NCBI GenBank assembly: GCA_902786745.1
Contig: CADADR010000009.1
Span: 1 to 64,000, forward strand
Length of the DNA: 64,000 nucleotides
Direction of reading: 5' to 3'
Origin: an uncultured Bacteroidia bacterium
Lineage (GTDB): Bacteria; Bacteroidota; Bacteroidia; Bacteroidales; F082
Made by a program: the position numbers and the translations under genes. How positions within the stretch are numbered: position 1 is the first letter of the stretch; each line of letters begins with the position of its first letter. Under the pieces are notes generated by a model that worked only from the letters and a program-made list of their open reading frames with translations, did not search any database and was not told the origin of the DNA. This document shows positions 42,084-51,591 of the stretch, piece after piece.

Positions 42084-45000
42084 TTAGAATGTGTTCAGGT
42101 CAACTTGACGCATGGCACCGAAGAACTTGATGGTACGCTCGCTGTTGCTCGTCAGATCCTTGACGTGGATCAGATAGAAGCCGCTAGCCACGGGCGTATT
42201 GGCGAAGTTCGTGAGGTCCCATTCAATACTCGGTTCTTCATTATCCTTACGGAACTGGCGCACCTTAGTACCGCTCAAGGTGTAGATGGTAACCACGCAC
42301 TTGTTGGGCAGGTTGGTGATCTTCACCTTGTTGGTCAAAGCATTGCCTTCGTAGGAGTCGTAAGCATAGTAAGGATTGGGCACCACAGTAACGAGGTTGA
42401 GGTCTTTCTCGGTCTTTTCAGGATCGTTTTGGATAGGATCCCAACCGTCAATTGAGAAGGCGAACTTAGGATTGTAGTTGTTGATGTCCAGAGCCGGGTC
42501 ATAGGTCTGGAGGCCATAACCAGCGCCATAGGCATTGGGCAGACCACCACCCGTCTTGATATGGTTACCGTAACCGGCATCATAGGGCTTGGCCAGACGG
42601 ATACGGATGCGGCAGTCATTGCCTTCAGGCAACCACTTCATGCCTTCAATACCCATAGGCATACCCACATACATCAAGAGTTTATAGAAGTAGATGTTCA
42701 AGTTCCTTTGGACGCCAGTTTGCGGCACGTTCTGAATGTAATTCAAGGTGTTGAACAACAGTTGACCACCATCATAACCGTAGTTCTTCACATCCTTATA
42801 AGGAGAGGTGTTCGACATCACGATGGAGTCGGCACGCCAGATGTAGACGAAGTGCTTGCCACCGAACACGGGATCGCTGTTGGCACCACGGAAGACGGCG
42901 GGATCGAGAGTCTGCGACAAACCGCTGTTGTCGTCGACAGTGGTCTTCAACAGTTTGGCGGGGTTGAAGAGCATGTCGCGTCCACCCATATCCTCGAGAT
43001 AGGAGTCCTCACCGAAGGCCACATTCAAACGCATACCCGTTTCCACGTCAATGACATAACCTGGGAACCAGCCCATACCCTGAGGTGAGATGAAGTTAGG
43101 ATCATCGGGGTTGGTGGAGGCGTAGACGAAGCCATCGGCATTCGGGTCGGCAGGATTGTTGTCAACGACAAGTTCATTGCCCTTACAGTTCCAATTGTTG
43201 GCATAAGGCTTACCATCCTTGTCAACCGAGGGGTGACGGCGCAGGAAGAAGCGGTCAGCACCACCTTCGTTCAAGTTCTTGTCAAGACCCATTTCGAGGA
43301 CGGGGCAGCGGGTCCACTTGCTCTTATCAGTAGTAAACACGATGTCGACACTGCAAACATCCTTGAAGTCTTGGTCGGAACGCGAACCACCTTCAAACAA
43401 AGGACCAGGATTGAAGTTGGATCCTTGCTTCCAGTAGGAAGTCAGGTTGGCAGGAGCCCAAGTGCGACCAGCAAGCTTTTCGAAGTTCTCGTTCGGGTCC
43501 CAAGGCAGGTTGGTAATCAACGTAGAGGTAGCAGCGCTACAGTTGTGGTCGTTGTCGGCGGGGTTGTCAATTGAGGAATACGATCCAGAACGGATCCAGT
43601 TCAACGACAGACCAGGCACATCGACGTCGCGGATACCATCCATCCAAACTGAATCGGGCTTCTGGAATTCCATCGACGAAGTGATCACACCATTGTTGGG
43701 AGCAATCACAGCATCGAAATCGTGCCAGTTTTCTTCATATTGAGAGCCAGGGGTACCACCTGAAGGAACTGCATAGTATTGACCAATCTTAACACGGCCG
43801 ATGTTGTAGGTCTGAGCAATAGTAATGGAGATACCACGATCGATGAACATCTGTTCGTTGTCATACACGCTCGTGGTGTCGGCGCGGAGCGTATCATTGG
43901 TGTCCAAGTCAAGGAGCCACCAGTGGCTGGCCATACGCATGGCAGAGTCGCCTCTGACATCGGGATTACCACTAATGTTATGCGTGTATTGCTCAAACAT
44001 ATCGTCGAAATAGAGCTCATATCTGTGAGACTGCACATTCAACGGGTCGATGATCTTAACATTGATAGGACCATAACCAGGCTCATAGGTGGGATGATAG
44101 GCAATCGGGTAGTCGGGGCTACCGAAACGGTTGGTTTCAGAAGCCATAGGCTTGCTCAAGATTTCGTCGATAGTGGCTTGAGAGAGCTCAAGTTCATTAC
44201 CTCCGTTACCAACACCAACGATACGGGTGATAGCAGGGCTGTCACCATAGGAGGCGCGAAGCACAGTACCATTGATGGTCTTGTGAGGCACGGCCGAATA
44301 GACCTGGATGTTCTTTCTACCTTCGAGGTAGGGCTTCTTCTGACCGAGCAGGCCGAAGGGATCACTAGGATCTTGTGAGTAGGTGAGGTAGTTGTTGTAT
44401 GCATAAGCCACAGCCATATAATAATAGGTGTTGTGGTTGACCAAGTTCGGGTTGTCGCCTTGGGCAAACTGGTCTTGGGTCAACACGAAGCTATGGGTGA
44501 TGCCGGCATCGCCACCAACCACTTTTCTGACAGGTACATTGGCCTGGAGCGATTCGTCATATTCGTAGTTGATCAGCGTAGCAACATTGTTGCGAACGTC
44601 GCACTGGAACACCAAACGAGCCTTGTCGGTGTTGCTGAGTTCGTCAGCACCCACTTCAGCGTTGGCCAGCTGATACACCTTGTAACCTTCGAAGCGATAA
44701 TATCTGTCGTAGATCGTTTCGATCTTCTCTTCATGTTGGGTAACAGTGTACACAGTGTCACCATCGATAGTGATAACCTGGATGGAGTCGAATTTGACTT
44801 CCGTGTCAACTCTTCCTTCCGGAATTTCAGGATCGAGTTCCAGGTAACCTTCCTTGTAGTTGTTGGAGAGGGCAGCATTCGACAGATAAACGATGAGCTG
44901 TTGGTCGAGCTCGCGGATGGTCAAATCGGGAGCGCTAGGACCGTCGATAACCTTGAAGCAGTTGTCGAACAGGGCTTGGCACTTGTCGTCGACCACGCGC

Positions 45001-46721
45001 AGCAGTTCAACAGAAGCCCAAGCACCGCCTGAAGTGGCACGAGCCCACGGCACACCGAAGGTGATGTAGTTGACAGCACCGGGTTCCAAGGTGAAGGGGC
45101 CTGCTGACTGCATGAAACGACGGTCGTTAGGAGCGTTTTGGCATTGCTCTTCTGACCAATACTTACCATTTGTATTATAGTTGCCATTGGGAGGCGTGCC
45201 GTTGGTACCCCAGTTCCACGGGTCAGAATCGCCAGGGAACATGAAGTCGCACTCAGGACCCACCACGTCGCTGCCACTAAAGGCATTGCCACCGTAACGC
45301 ATCTTGGCGCCATTCTTCCAAATACCACGCAGATAGTTGTAATATTCAGGAGCGGTATCGGGGTCACCATTATCGGTATTAGCGTTGTTGTGATACACGA
45401 AACGACGCATACCGAAACGTTCGTCGTCGACGATGCCGTTACCGAAGTTCACACCGTTGATGCTTTCGTCAACCACCTGGTGGTAACCGGTGGTGTCGTA
45501 AACGAAGACGGAGTCACCCGTAGCAGGGTCGATATGGCTAAAGCTGGATTCGATGTCGAAAGTGTACTTGGGGTTGTCGATTCCATCAGGATCCATGTAA
45601 GGACCTTGGAAGAAGTCGATACCGATCGCAGGAGGTTGTGCACCATAAGCCTCAGGTTCACCGCTACCGTCGACAGCGGAGCCGTTGTAACCATAACCGA
45701 GACCGCGAGCAACGTCGCAACCTACATAGTCGTCCCAGCCGTAGCCGAGGTCAACGTCGGTCCAAGGCGAGAAGTAAGTGCCCGTCAAAGTATAAGTTGA
45801 ACGGTTGATGATCTCGTAGCTGTAGAAGGTCATGTTATTGATTTCGTCGTTGGTGGCGAAGGCAAAAGCCTGGGCACGCACTTCGATACCGATAGCTTGA
45901 CCGCTTGACTCAGTGTGCGAAGCACCTTTATCGTTGAAGATCCACCACAGGGTTTGGTCGCCTTTCAGCACCTGGTCGGCAAGGATGGAGCCGTGCACGG
46001 TGCCATGGAATTCTTCTTCCATGGTCGGGATCTTGGTGTGGCAGAGTTCATTGTTGATGTCGTAGTAAGGATAGTCACCTTTTTCGGGGTCGTATTCACC
46101 GTCACCATTGGCATCGTAGAAGGGAGCCAGATAGTAGGCAATGCCTTCCGGGTCGTCGTCGGCACGCGTGGCGGGCCAATTCTTGATGATGGAAGGAACC
46201 TCATAACCATCTTTCAGTTTGGGCTCACTGCCAGAGTAGTCAACATTGGCGAGGAACTCATCCACTTCGGCGCGGGTGATCTTGAAGATCTTATCCCATT
46301 TGGCGCAAGTCTCAGGGGTGATGGATGCTCTACCATCAACAGTCAGAGGACCAGTGTAGTAGTCGTTACCGACCTGACGGAAACGCAGGGCAGCGCACTT
46401 CAGCTGGTTATTGACGTCGACACCAGCAATCCACAGGGAGCCAGCGAACAGGGAGGTAGCAGAGCCATTGGCGGGGATGAAGTACTTGGAGCCAGTGCCA
46501 GCAGGCAGGTCCCACCACATATCACCACCAGAATTGATACGCGTTCTAACGTTGTTGATGTCGAGCCAGTCGTATGACGACGAAGGCGTACATCCGGCTG
46601 CGGTTTGCGCGCGCTGGCCTTTGCTGCCAGATTGCACATTCTTCACCATCTCAGCCTTTCCGGGAATCACAGCACTAACAATGAGCAGCGCCGCAAACAA
46701 AGTTCGAAATATATTCTTCAT
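42084..46721 (-). CDS. 1545-residue T9SS cargo protein with a distinct C-terminal tail
   Basis: This secreted protein has the signal MKNIFRTLFAALLIVSAVIPGKA and no recognised enzyme domain. Visible parts are SLFAGSLWIAGVDVNNQLKCAALRF, a calcium-loop-like segment (YDANGDGEYDPEKGDYPYYD, about 205-224), and NDEINNMTFYSYEIINRS. The C-terminal sorting domain (VVPNPYYAYDSYEGNA...CVVTIYTLSGTKVRQF...ASGFYLIHVKD) extends beyond the usual tail and ends FFGAMRQVDLNTF instead of a basic KIVK-like end. The gene lies between a TonB-dependent receptor (32 bases upstream) and a PorV-like gene (33 bases downstream), which suggests that the three proteins work together at the outer membrane. The ligand or function is unknown. 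Confidence 0.85.
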   Translation of the reverse strand: MKNIFRTLFAALLIVSAVIPGKAEMVKNVQSGSKGQRAQTAAGCTPSSSYDWLDINNVRTRINSGGDMWWDLPAGTGSKYFIPANGSATSLFAGSLWIAGVDVNNQLKCAALRFRQVGNDYYTGPLTVDGRASITPETCAKWDKIFKITRAEVDEFLANVDYSGSEPKLKDGYEVPSIIKNWPATRADDDPEGIAYYLAPFYDANGDGEYDPEKGDYPYYDINNELCHTKIPTMEEEFHGTVHGSILADQVLKGDQTLWWIFNDKGASHTESSGQAIGIEVRAQAFAFATNDEINNMTFYSYEIINRSTYTLTGTYFSPWTDVDLGYGWDDYVGCDVARGLGYGYNGSAVDGSGEPEAYGAQPPAIGIDFFQGPYMDPDGIDNPKYTFDIESSFSHIDPATGDSVFVYDTTGYHQVVDESINGVNFGNGIVDDERFGMRRFVYHNNANTDNGDPDTAPEYYNYLRGIWKNGAKMRYGGNAFSGSDVVGPECDFMFPGDSDPWNWGTNGTPPNGNYNTNGKYWSEEQCQNAPNDRRFMQSAGPFTLEPGAVNYITFGVPWARATSGGAWASVELLRVVDDKCQALFDNCFKVIDGPSAPDLTIRELDQQLIVYLSNAALSNNYKEGYLELDPEIPEGRVDTEVKFDSIQVITIDGDTVYTVTQHEEKIETIYDRYYRFEGYKVYQLANAEVGADELSNTDKARLVFQCDVRNNVATLINYEYDESLQANVPVRKVVGGDAGITHSFVLTQDQFAQGDNPNLVNHNTYYYMAVAYAYNNYLTYSQDPSDPFGLLGQKKPYLEGRKNIQVYSAVPHKTINGTVLRASYGDSPAITRIVGVGNGGNELELSQATIDEILSKPMASETNRFGSPDYPIAYHPTYEPGYGPINVKIIDPLNVQSHRYELYFDDMFEQYTHNISGNPDVRGDSAMRMASHWWLLDLDTNDTLRADTTSVYDNEQMFIDRGISITIAQTYNIGRVKIGQYYAVPSGGTPGSQYEENWHDFDAVIAPNNGVITSSMEFQKPDSVWMDGIRDVDVPGLSLNWIRSGSYSSIDNPADNDHNCSAATSTLITNLPWDPNENFEKLAGRTWAPANLTSYWKQGSNFNPGPLFEGGSRSDQDFKDVCSVDIVFTTDKSKWTRCPVLEMGLDKNLNEGGADRFFLRRHPSVDKDGKPYANNWNCKGNELVVDNNPADPNADGFVYASTNPDDPNFISPQGMGWFPGYVIDVETGMRLNVAFGEDSYLEDMGGRDMLFNPAKLLKTTVDDNSGLSQTLDPAVFRGANSDPVFGGKHFVYIWRADSIVMSNTSPYKDVKNYGYDGGQLLFNTLNYIQNVPQTGVQRNLNIYFYKLLMYVGMPMGIEGMKWLPEGNDCRIRIRLAKPYDAGYGNHIKTGGGLPNAYGAGYGLQTYDPALDINNYNPKFAFSIDGWDPIQNDPEKTEKDLNLVTVVPNPYYAYDSYEGNALTNKVKITNLPNKCVVTIYTLSGTKVRQFRKDNEEPSIEWDLTNFANTPVASGFYLIHVKDLTSNSERTIKFFGAMRQVDLNTF

Positions 46722-46753
46722 AATACTTGTAATTTATCGTTAGGAATGACTTT

Positions 46754-49700
46754 TTAGAAGTTAAGGCTCAAACCGAGTCTGATGTGACGAGGCATTGAAT
46801 AGTTGTAACCGCTGTTGACCATCAGTTGATACATCTGGATGAAGGCCTGCGGGTCAATCTGGCTGTTGATTTCACGCTGCCATGCAGGAGCCGAGAGGTA
46901 ACCGTCGTCGTCGGCGTTACCGGTGGCGGGATACACGTCGGTGATATTCTTCGAATTGAGCAGGTTGAGCACTTGCAGATAGACATTCACGCCCATCTCG
47001 CGGCCCTTCGATTCGCCTTCCTTCTTGCCACCCACGGTGAAGTTGAAGTCCTTGTCGACACGGAGGTCGAAACGGAAGGAGGCAGGAATTCTGGAACCGT
47101 TGTAGGTACCTTGGAGCAGGTTGTTACCGCCAGAGATCGGCGAAGAAACCGTACGTGAAGCGGTGTAAGGCGTACCCGAACCACCATTGACTTGCAGTGA
47201 GAAGCCAGTGTTGGAAAGGATCTGGTGGCCTTTGATCGTAGGACCATTGTAGTTCTTACCCTCGCTGTAACGATAGTCGAGCGTGAGGTTGAAGCTGTGA
47301 CGACGGTCGGCATTGGTCGGGAAGGTAGATCTCAGGTTAGGCACACCAGCAGCAATCAAGGCAGAAGCGGTGGAGGTCGAAGAACCGGTCATGTCGGCAT
47401 ACTGCAAAGTGTAGCTGGCACGGATACGGGCGTTCTTCGTACGACGCATGTCGTAGCTGGCCGTCAAACCCTTGACGGTACCGAAGTCGAGGTTGCTGAA
47501 GGAGTTGTAGGCCTTAGGATAAGCACCGTTGAAACGGTACATCTGGATCATGTTACGCAACTCGTGGTAGTAAGCCGAAATGGTCAACGATGAAGTGTTG
47601 GTCACCTTCTGCGTGAAACCGAGTTCGTACTCAATGGTCTGAGCGGGCTTCAGGTCAGGATTGGCCAACGTGTTCGAGGTCTCGTTGAAGCGGTAGTAGT
47701 ACAGCGGGCTGCAGTAGAATGAGCTGGAAGGACGCTGCGTCAACACATCATAGTGAGCGAAGAACAAGGCTTCGTCGGAAATCGGGAAGGAGAAGGAGAT
47801 ACGAGGCATGACGCTCCAAGCGGGATCGTAGTCCTTGAAGGATTCCTTATCGACGACCATCTGGTCGGGGTTCTTCAGCCAAGGAGCTGCACCAGAGCCC
47901 ATGCCGATGGCGGTCGGGTCGTTGATTTCAACACCAGCTTCGTTGTACCAAGTGTTGCCATTACGATAACCAACGATAGCGGTTCTCTCAGTGGCCTTGT
48001 TGACATACACCACATAGTCGTTACCGATGTTGTCGGGAACTTGGGCCCATGACTCATCGTCCATCTTAATCATTCTACCATTCTGCATCAGGTCGCCAGC
48101 GGTATTGAAGTCATAGAGGACATACGGGTCTTTCAGCACATCCTGGTTGGCGTCGAAACGGTCGACACGCACACCGATGTTGAAGATCAGGTCTTTGAAA
48201 GCGAACTTGTCTTGGATGTAACCGGCCATGTAGATGGGCTGTTGGGCACCAATCGGGCGGGTCAGCACACCTTGGTCATCCTTCTCGGTGAAGAAGTCAG
48301 ACAGCGAAGGACGCTCGGTGAGACCGTACTTTCTGTTGCCGTCGTAGGTGTAGCCATAGTAGTAAACCGAAAGCTGACCGTCACGGGTGAGTTCGTCGGC
48401 ACCAAACAAGTTCATGTTGAGGCCGCCGTCCACGGTAGCGGTTTTCAGGTTACCGTTGGCATCGTAATATTTCATCGTGTTATTGTCGAAATCATAGGTG
48501 TCGATGAGGATCCATTCCGTGCCGTTCACCGGCAGGCCCATGGCCTGACGCAAGCGGGAGTCGACAGTGAACTGGGTGCTCTCGTCGTACATTCTGTTGT
48601 ACATGATGGTATCGACATAACCGTCGTAGCTGACTGCATAAGGATGATCAACATCAAGCTCTCTGATGTGGAAGTTCACCATGTCACGCATCAACGTCCA
48701 GGGATTTCTGTTGTAGGCGGTGATGTTGTACTGCATCGAAGAGTTGTTGCGCTGCTCATATTGGAAGCCCAACTTGATTTCGTGCGAGTTGTCGCCTCTA
48801 CCCAGCGTCATAGAACCGTTGACGTTGACGGCGATCTGGTCGCTGACCGACTTGGCATAGCCCGTCTGCACCATGCCAGGAACGGCATACAAGCCGTACA
48901 CGGCTGACGGTGACATACCATTGACCAAACCATTGTGGAGGATGATGTTGGAAATGTTATCATAGTAACCCAGAGCGCCATAAGGCTCGTAAAGGTTATA
49001 ATAGTTGGTCACATAAGTTGCCAACAGGGGGTTGAAGTTGGAAGGCTGGAAGTCAACGTAGGTGTCGAAGTAGTTATCCAACACCCAAGCGTTGCTGATG
49101 CTCTTGTATTGACCGTCGACAAGCACTGAGTCGATGGCATCGGGTGAGAAGTGGAAGTTGGGCTCACGGGTCGTGGTGAACTTACCGATGTTGCCATAAG
49201 CAAAGATATTGTTCCACAGATCGGGGTCGCCCGACTCGCTCTTATAGTGCGAGTAGTCGGCCTGGGCGCTATAATACACGTTCGAGATCAGCGAGGTGCT
49301 CTCGGGATCGCTGGGGAAGCGCTGGCTGAAACGGACATAACCACGATAGGTACCCGACTTCGACAGGTAGTTCTTTTCGGTATTGAAGAAGTGTTGACCG
49401 CTACCGCCGTCGTAGTGACCGCCGTTTCTGACCATCGAACCACCGAAGGTAAGGTTGGAGTTCTTACCGGTGCGGACGTCGATCTTACCAGTCACGTTGA
49501 TGCTCTGGTTGGTCGTGTTGTTGAGGAAACGGGTGTCATACAGGTTGTCTTTATGGGTGAAAGCAGCAGTTTGATAAGTGCTGGTACCTAAACCTGCGAG
49601 AGTCAGAGGATTGGCTTTGATCTGTTCCATCCAATCTTCCTTGGCACGCCAGTAACCCACAGCGGAGGTGCTACCATACTGGTTACGAGTCAAGTCGAAA

Positions 49701-50515
49701 GCGAGGAAGAAACCGAGGAGGGCTTCCTGGTCGTTCTTCTTGCTCTTGATGAGGGGACCTTGGATGCTACCACCCAAGCGGCCGTGACCATAACCATCAA
49801 CGGAATACTCGGCTTCGAGGCCGCCACCCCAAGTACGGCTGGGGCCCTTGGTGGTCATGTTGATGATACCACCCATGGCATCACCATACATGGCAGGCGT
49901 ACCACCCAAGATAACGTCGACTTGGTCGATAGCGCCTTGAGGTACGCTTGTACTACCAATAACCTTCACACCGTCGATGTAATACACGGCACCTTCACGA
50001 GAACCACGGATGGAGCCGACCTCACCGTCTTGCGAGAACACACCACCGACGCTGGCGGCGACACCCTCTGCCGAACGGACAGGCAACTTGGCAATTTCTT
50101 CCGAGGTGATTGAGGCACCCGACTGCGTGTTATCCTTTGAAATCAAAGGAATCTCATAATCAATGACCGTGACCTCATTCAGGTTGATTGCGCCACTGGC
50201 CATCTTGATGTCGTAGAAGGTGATCTTGTTGGCCGGAATGACCAGTCCGCGCAACACGAACGGATTCAAGCCAATGCAGCTCGCCTTAAGGTCATACGTT
50301 CCCGGAGGAATCGGGTTGATGTCATAATTACCGTCAAAGTCAGAGGATGCACCACCCACTTGCGTTCCGCCTTTTTCAACAATGACGTTTGCAAATGGTA
50401 CCGGTTGTCCACTGTCATCGGTAATCTTGCCTTTGAGTCTTCCTTGCGCTTGTGCCATGGTCATCGTGCAGGTGGCCAGAACGATGGCAAGGGTCATTAG
50501 TAAATTTTTAAACAT
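46754..50515 (-). CDS. TonB-dependent receptor
   Basis: This 1253-residue outer-membrane transporter starts MFKNLLMTLAIVLATCTMTMAQAQ and then has a carboxypeptidase-regulatory-like domain (GRLKGKITDDSGQPVPFANVIV) and a plug domain (SIRGSREGAVYYIDGVKVIGS, then VDVILGGTPAMYGDAMGGIINMTTKGP). The rest is a long beta-barrel ending in MPRHIRLGLSLNF, a typical terminal strand. It uses energy from TonB to import a bulky ligand. No SusD-type lipoprotein is adjacent. Instead a T9SS cargo and a PorV-like barrel follow. It leads the operon, and a -7-like element lies at 50582-50575. Confidence 0.93.
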   Translation of the reverse strand: MFKNLLMTLAIVLATCTMTMAQAQGRLKGKITDDSGQPVPFANVIVEKGGTQVGGASSDFDGNYDINPIPPGTYDLKASCIGLNPFVLRGLVIPANKITFYDIKMASGAINLNEVTVIDYEIPLISKDNTQSGASITSEEIAKLPVRSAEGVAASVGGVFSQDGEVGSIRGSREGAVYYIDGVKVIGSTSVPQGAIDQVDVILGGTPAMYGDAMGGIINMTTKGPSRTWGGGLEAEYSVDGYGHGRLGGSIQGPLIKSKKNDQEALLGFFLAFDLTRNQYGSTSAVGYWRAKEDWMEQIKANPLTLAGLGTSTYQTAAFTHKDNLYDTRFLNNTTNQSINVTGKIDVRTGKNSNLTFGGSMVRNGGHYDGGSGQHFFNTEKNYLSKSGTYRGYVRFSQRFPSDPESTSLISNVYYSAQADYSHYKSESGDPDLWNNIFAYGNIGKFTTTREPNFHFSPDAIDSVLVDGQYKSISNAWVLDNYFDTYVDFQPSNFNPLLATYVTNYYNLYEPYGALGYYDNISNIILHNGLVNGMSPSAVYGLYAVPGMVQTGYAKSVSDQIAVNVNGSMTLGRGDNSHEIKLGFQYEQRNNSSMQYNITAYNRNPWTLMRDMVNFHIRELDVDHPYAVSYDGYVDTIMYNRMYDESTQFTVDSRLRQAMGLPVNGTEWILIDTYDFDNNTMKYYDANGNLKTATVDGGLNMNLFGADELTRDGQLSVYYYGYTYDGNRKYGLTERPSLSDFFTEKDDQGVLTRPIGAQQPIYMAGYIQDKFAFKDLIFNIGVRVDRFDANQDVLKDPYVLYDFNTAGDLMQNGRMIKMDDESWAQVPDNIGNDYVVYVNKATERTAIVGYRNGNTWYNEAGVEINDPTAIGMGSGAAPWLKNPDQMVVDKESFKDYDPAWSVMPRISFSFPISDEALFFAHYDVLTQRPSSSFYCSPLYYYRFNETSNTLANPDLKPAQTIEYELGFTQKVTNTSSLTISAYYHELRNMIQMYRFNGAYPKAYNSFSNLDFGTVKGLTASYDMRRTKNARIRASYTLQYADMTGSSTSTASALIAAGVPNLRSTFPTNADRRHSFNLTLDYRYSEGKNYNGPTIKGHQILSNTGFSLQVNGGSGTPYTASRTVSSPISGGNNLLQGTYNGSRIPASFRFDLRVDKDFNFTVGGKKEGESKGREMGVNVYLQVLNLLNSKNITDVYPATGNADDDGYLSAPAWQREINSQIDPQAFIQMYQLMVNSGYNYSMPRHIRLGLSLNF

Positions 50516-50754
50516 ACCTTGTAATTTTATGTAATACTACTTTATTTGGTGCATATTGGTGCATTAAAAGTCGTCAAAATTACAACCTTATTTCAAAGTA
50601 CGCAAGAAAAAAGCGCTTTTTCGTCACTTTTTTTCTACCAAAAAATATAAGGTTGTCCATATAATTCTGAAATTTAACGATTTATAAAACAACAAAAATA
50701 ACAGTTTTTTTGGCGTCGAAATCCACTCGCCGACACCTTATTAATTAATACTCA
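50516..50754. other. AT-rich promoter region of the TonB-cargo-PorV operon
   Basis: This 239-base stretch has no gene. A -7-like TAATTTTG lies at 50582-50575 on the minus strand, with a TTG about 20 bases further upstream. The remaining sequence is rich in A and T and shows nothing else recognisable. Confidence 0.5.
50575..50582 (-). promoter_or_regulatory. -7 element of the TonB receptor operon
   Basis: TAATTTTG on the minus strand fits TAnnTTTG, with TTG about 20 bases upstream as a weak -33. It lies 59 bases before the start at 50515. Confidence 0.4.
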
Positions 50755-51018
50755 CTAAGAGAAGAAGGGGTTCGACCGCTGTCGTCGACGCATCCTCTCA
50801 GCATGACGCTTGTCTTTTTTGATCATTCTTTTGGTCTTTTTCGCCTGATGCTTGTAGTGCGCCGTCTTGGCTTTTTTATACTGTTTTGCAGCATTTTTCT
50901 CCTGACGCTCCATCTGACGCTCCGCCTTTCGGATGGCACGCGACTTGGAAGAGGCACACGACCCGAACAACAACACAAGGGCCAAAAGATATACTATTAC
51001 ATTAATCCTTTTCTTCAT
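50755..51018 (-). CDS. Small Lys/Arg-rich lipoprotein
   Basis: This 87-residue protein has the signal MKKRINVIVYLLALVLLFGSC with a lipobox Cys at residue 21. The rest is strongly basic and charged (SKSRAIRKAERQMERQEKN...KQAKK-like runs...RMRRRQRSNPFFS), with heptad-like spacing that could form a coiled coil. It belongs to no family I recognise for certain, although similar short basic lipoproteins occur in Bacteroidales. A positively charged lipoprotein could bind peptidoglycan, lipopolysaccharide or nucleic acid, but this is only inference. The start at 51018 is supported by the signal. The divergent lipoprotein gene at 51100 begins 81 bases away. Confidence 0.75.
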   Translation of the reverse strand: MKKRINVIVYLLALVLLFGSCASSKSRAIRKAERQMERQEKNAAKQYKKAKTAHYKHQAKKTKRMIKKDKRHAERMRRRQRSNPFFS

Positions 51019-51099
51019 GACTATCTATTTTAAGTGCAAATATAATAATTCTTGCGGAAAAATGTACGTTTTTGAAAAAAAAAGCGTTTCTTTGTCGTC

Positions 51100-51591
51100 A
51101 TGAAAACAAAGCGTCTACACCTATTAATATTATTAATTCTCCTGCCTTTCCTACAGGCCTGTCATGAATATCCCGAGAACCCCAACCGACCCGTTCTCCC
51201 CTATCCCATCACGATTTATCCCAATACACAGCAGTATTACGAACTTAATTTTGTAGGTAATTGGCTTTACATCACCTCTGAAATCGAGAGCACCAGCCGA
51301 GGCATCATCGTTTACAGACAGAGTGCCAACGAGTTTCTTGCCTACGACCGCCTTCCTCCCAACGAGCCCGATGCCTGCACCGACAGCTACGGCAACACGA
51401 CCCGTCTGGTGGTGGACTTCCCCTTTGTGGTAGACCGATGCAACAATGCCTATTATAATATCCTGAATGGGCAAATCATAGTTGCCACTCCCGATAAGAT
51501 TCCGAATTTCCCCACCGATGGCACGGTGGTGTATCCCTTGATACAATACCATACCACCTATGATGGAGTCAAACTGACGATATCGAATTAA
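51100..51591 (+). CDS. Rieske-fold-like lipoprotein lacking metal ligands
   Basis: This 163-residue lipoprotein has the signal MKTKRLHLLILLILLPFLQAC with the lipobox Cys at 21. The body (WLYITSEIESTSRGIIVYRQSANEFLAYDRLPPNEPDACTDSYGNTTRLVVDF...DRCNNAYYNILNGQIIV) follows the strand order of Rieske-type lipoproteins of Bacteroidales. The Cys and His ligands of an iron-sulfur centre are missing: two Cys remain (ACTDS and DRCNN) but no CxH pairs. The protein probably keeps the fold without the cluster. Its stop overlaps the stop of the convergent DAHP synthase gene by 3 bases. Confidence 0.65.
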   Translation: MKTKRLHLLILLILLPFLQACHEYPENPNRPVLPYPITIYPNTQQYYELNFVGNWLYITSEIESTSRGIIVYRQSANEFLAYDRLPPNEPDACTDSYGNTTRLVVDFPFVVDRCNNAYYNILNGQIIVATPDKIPNFPTDGTVVYPLIQYHTTYDGVKLTISN

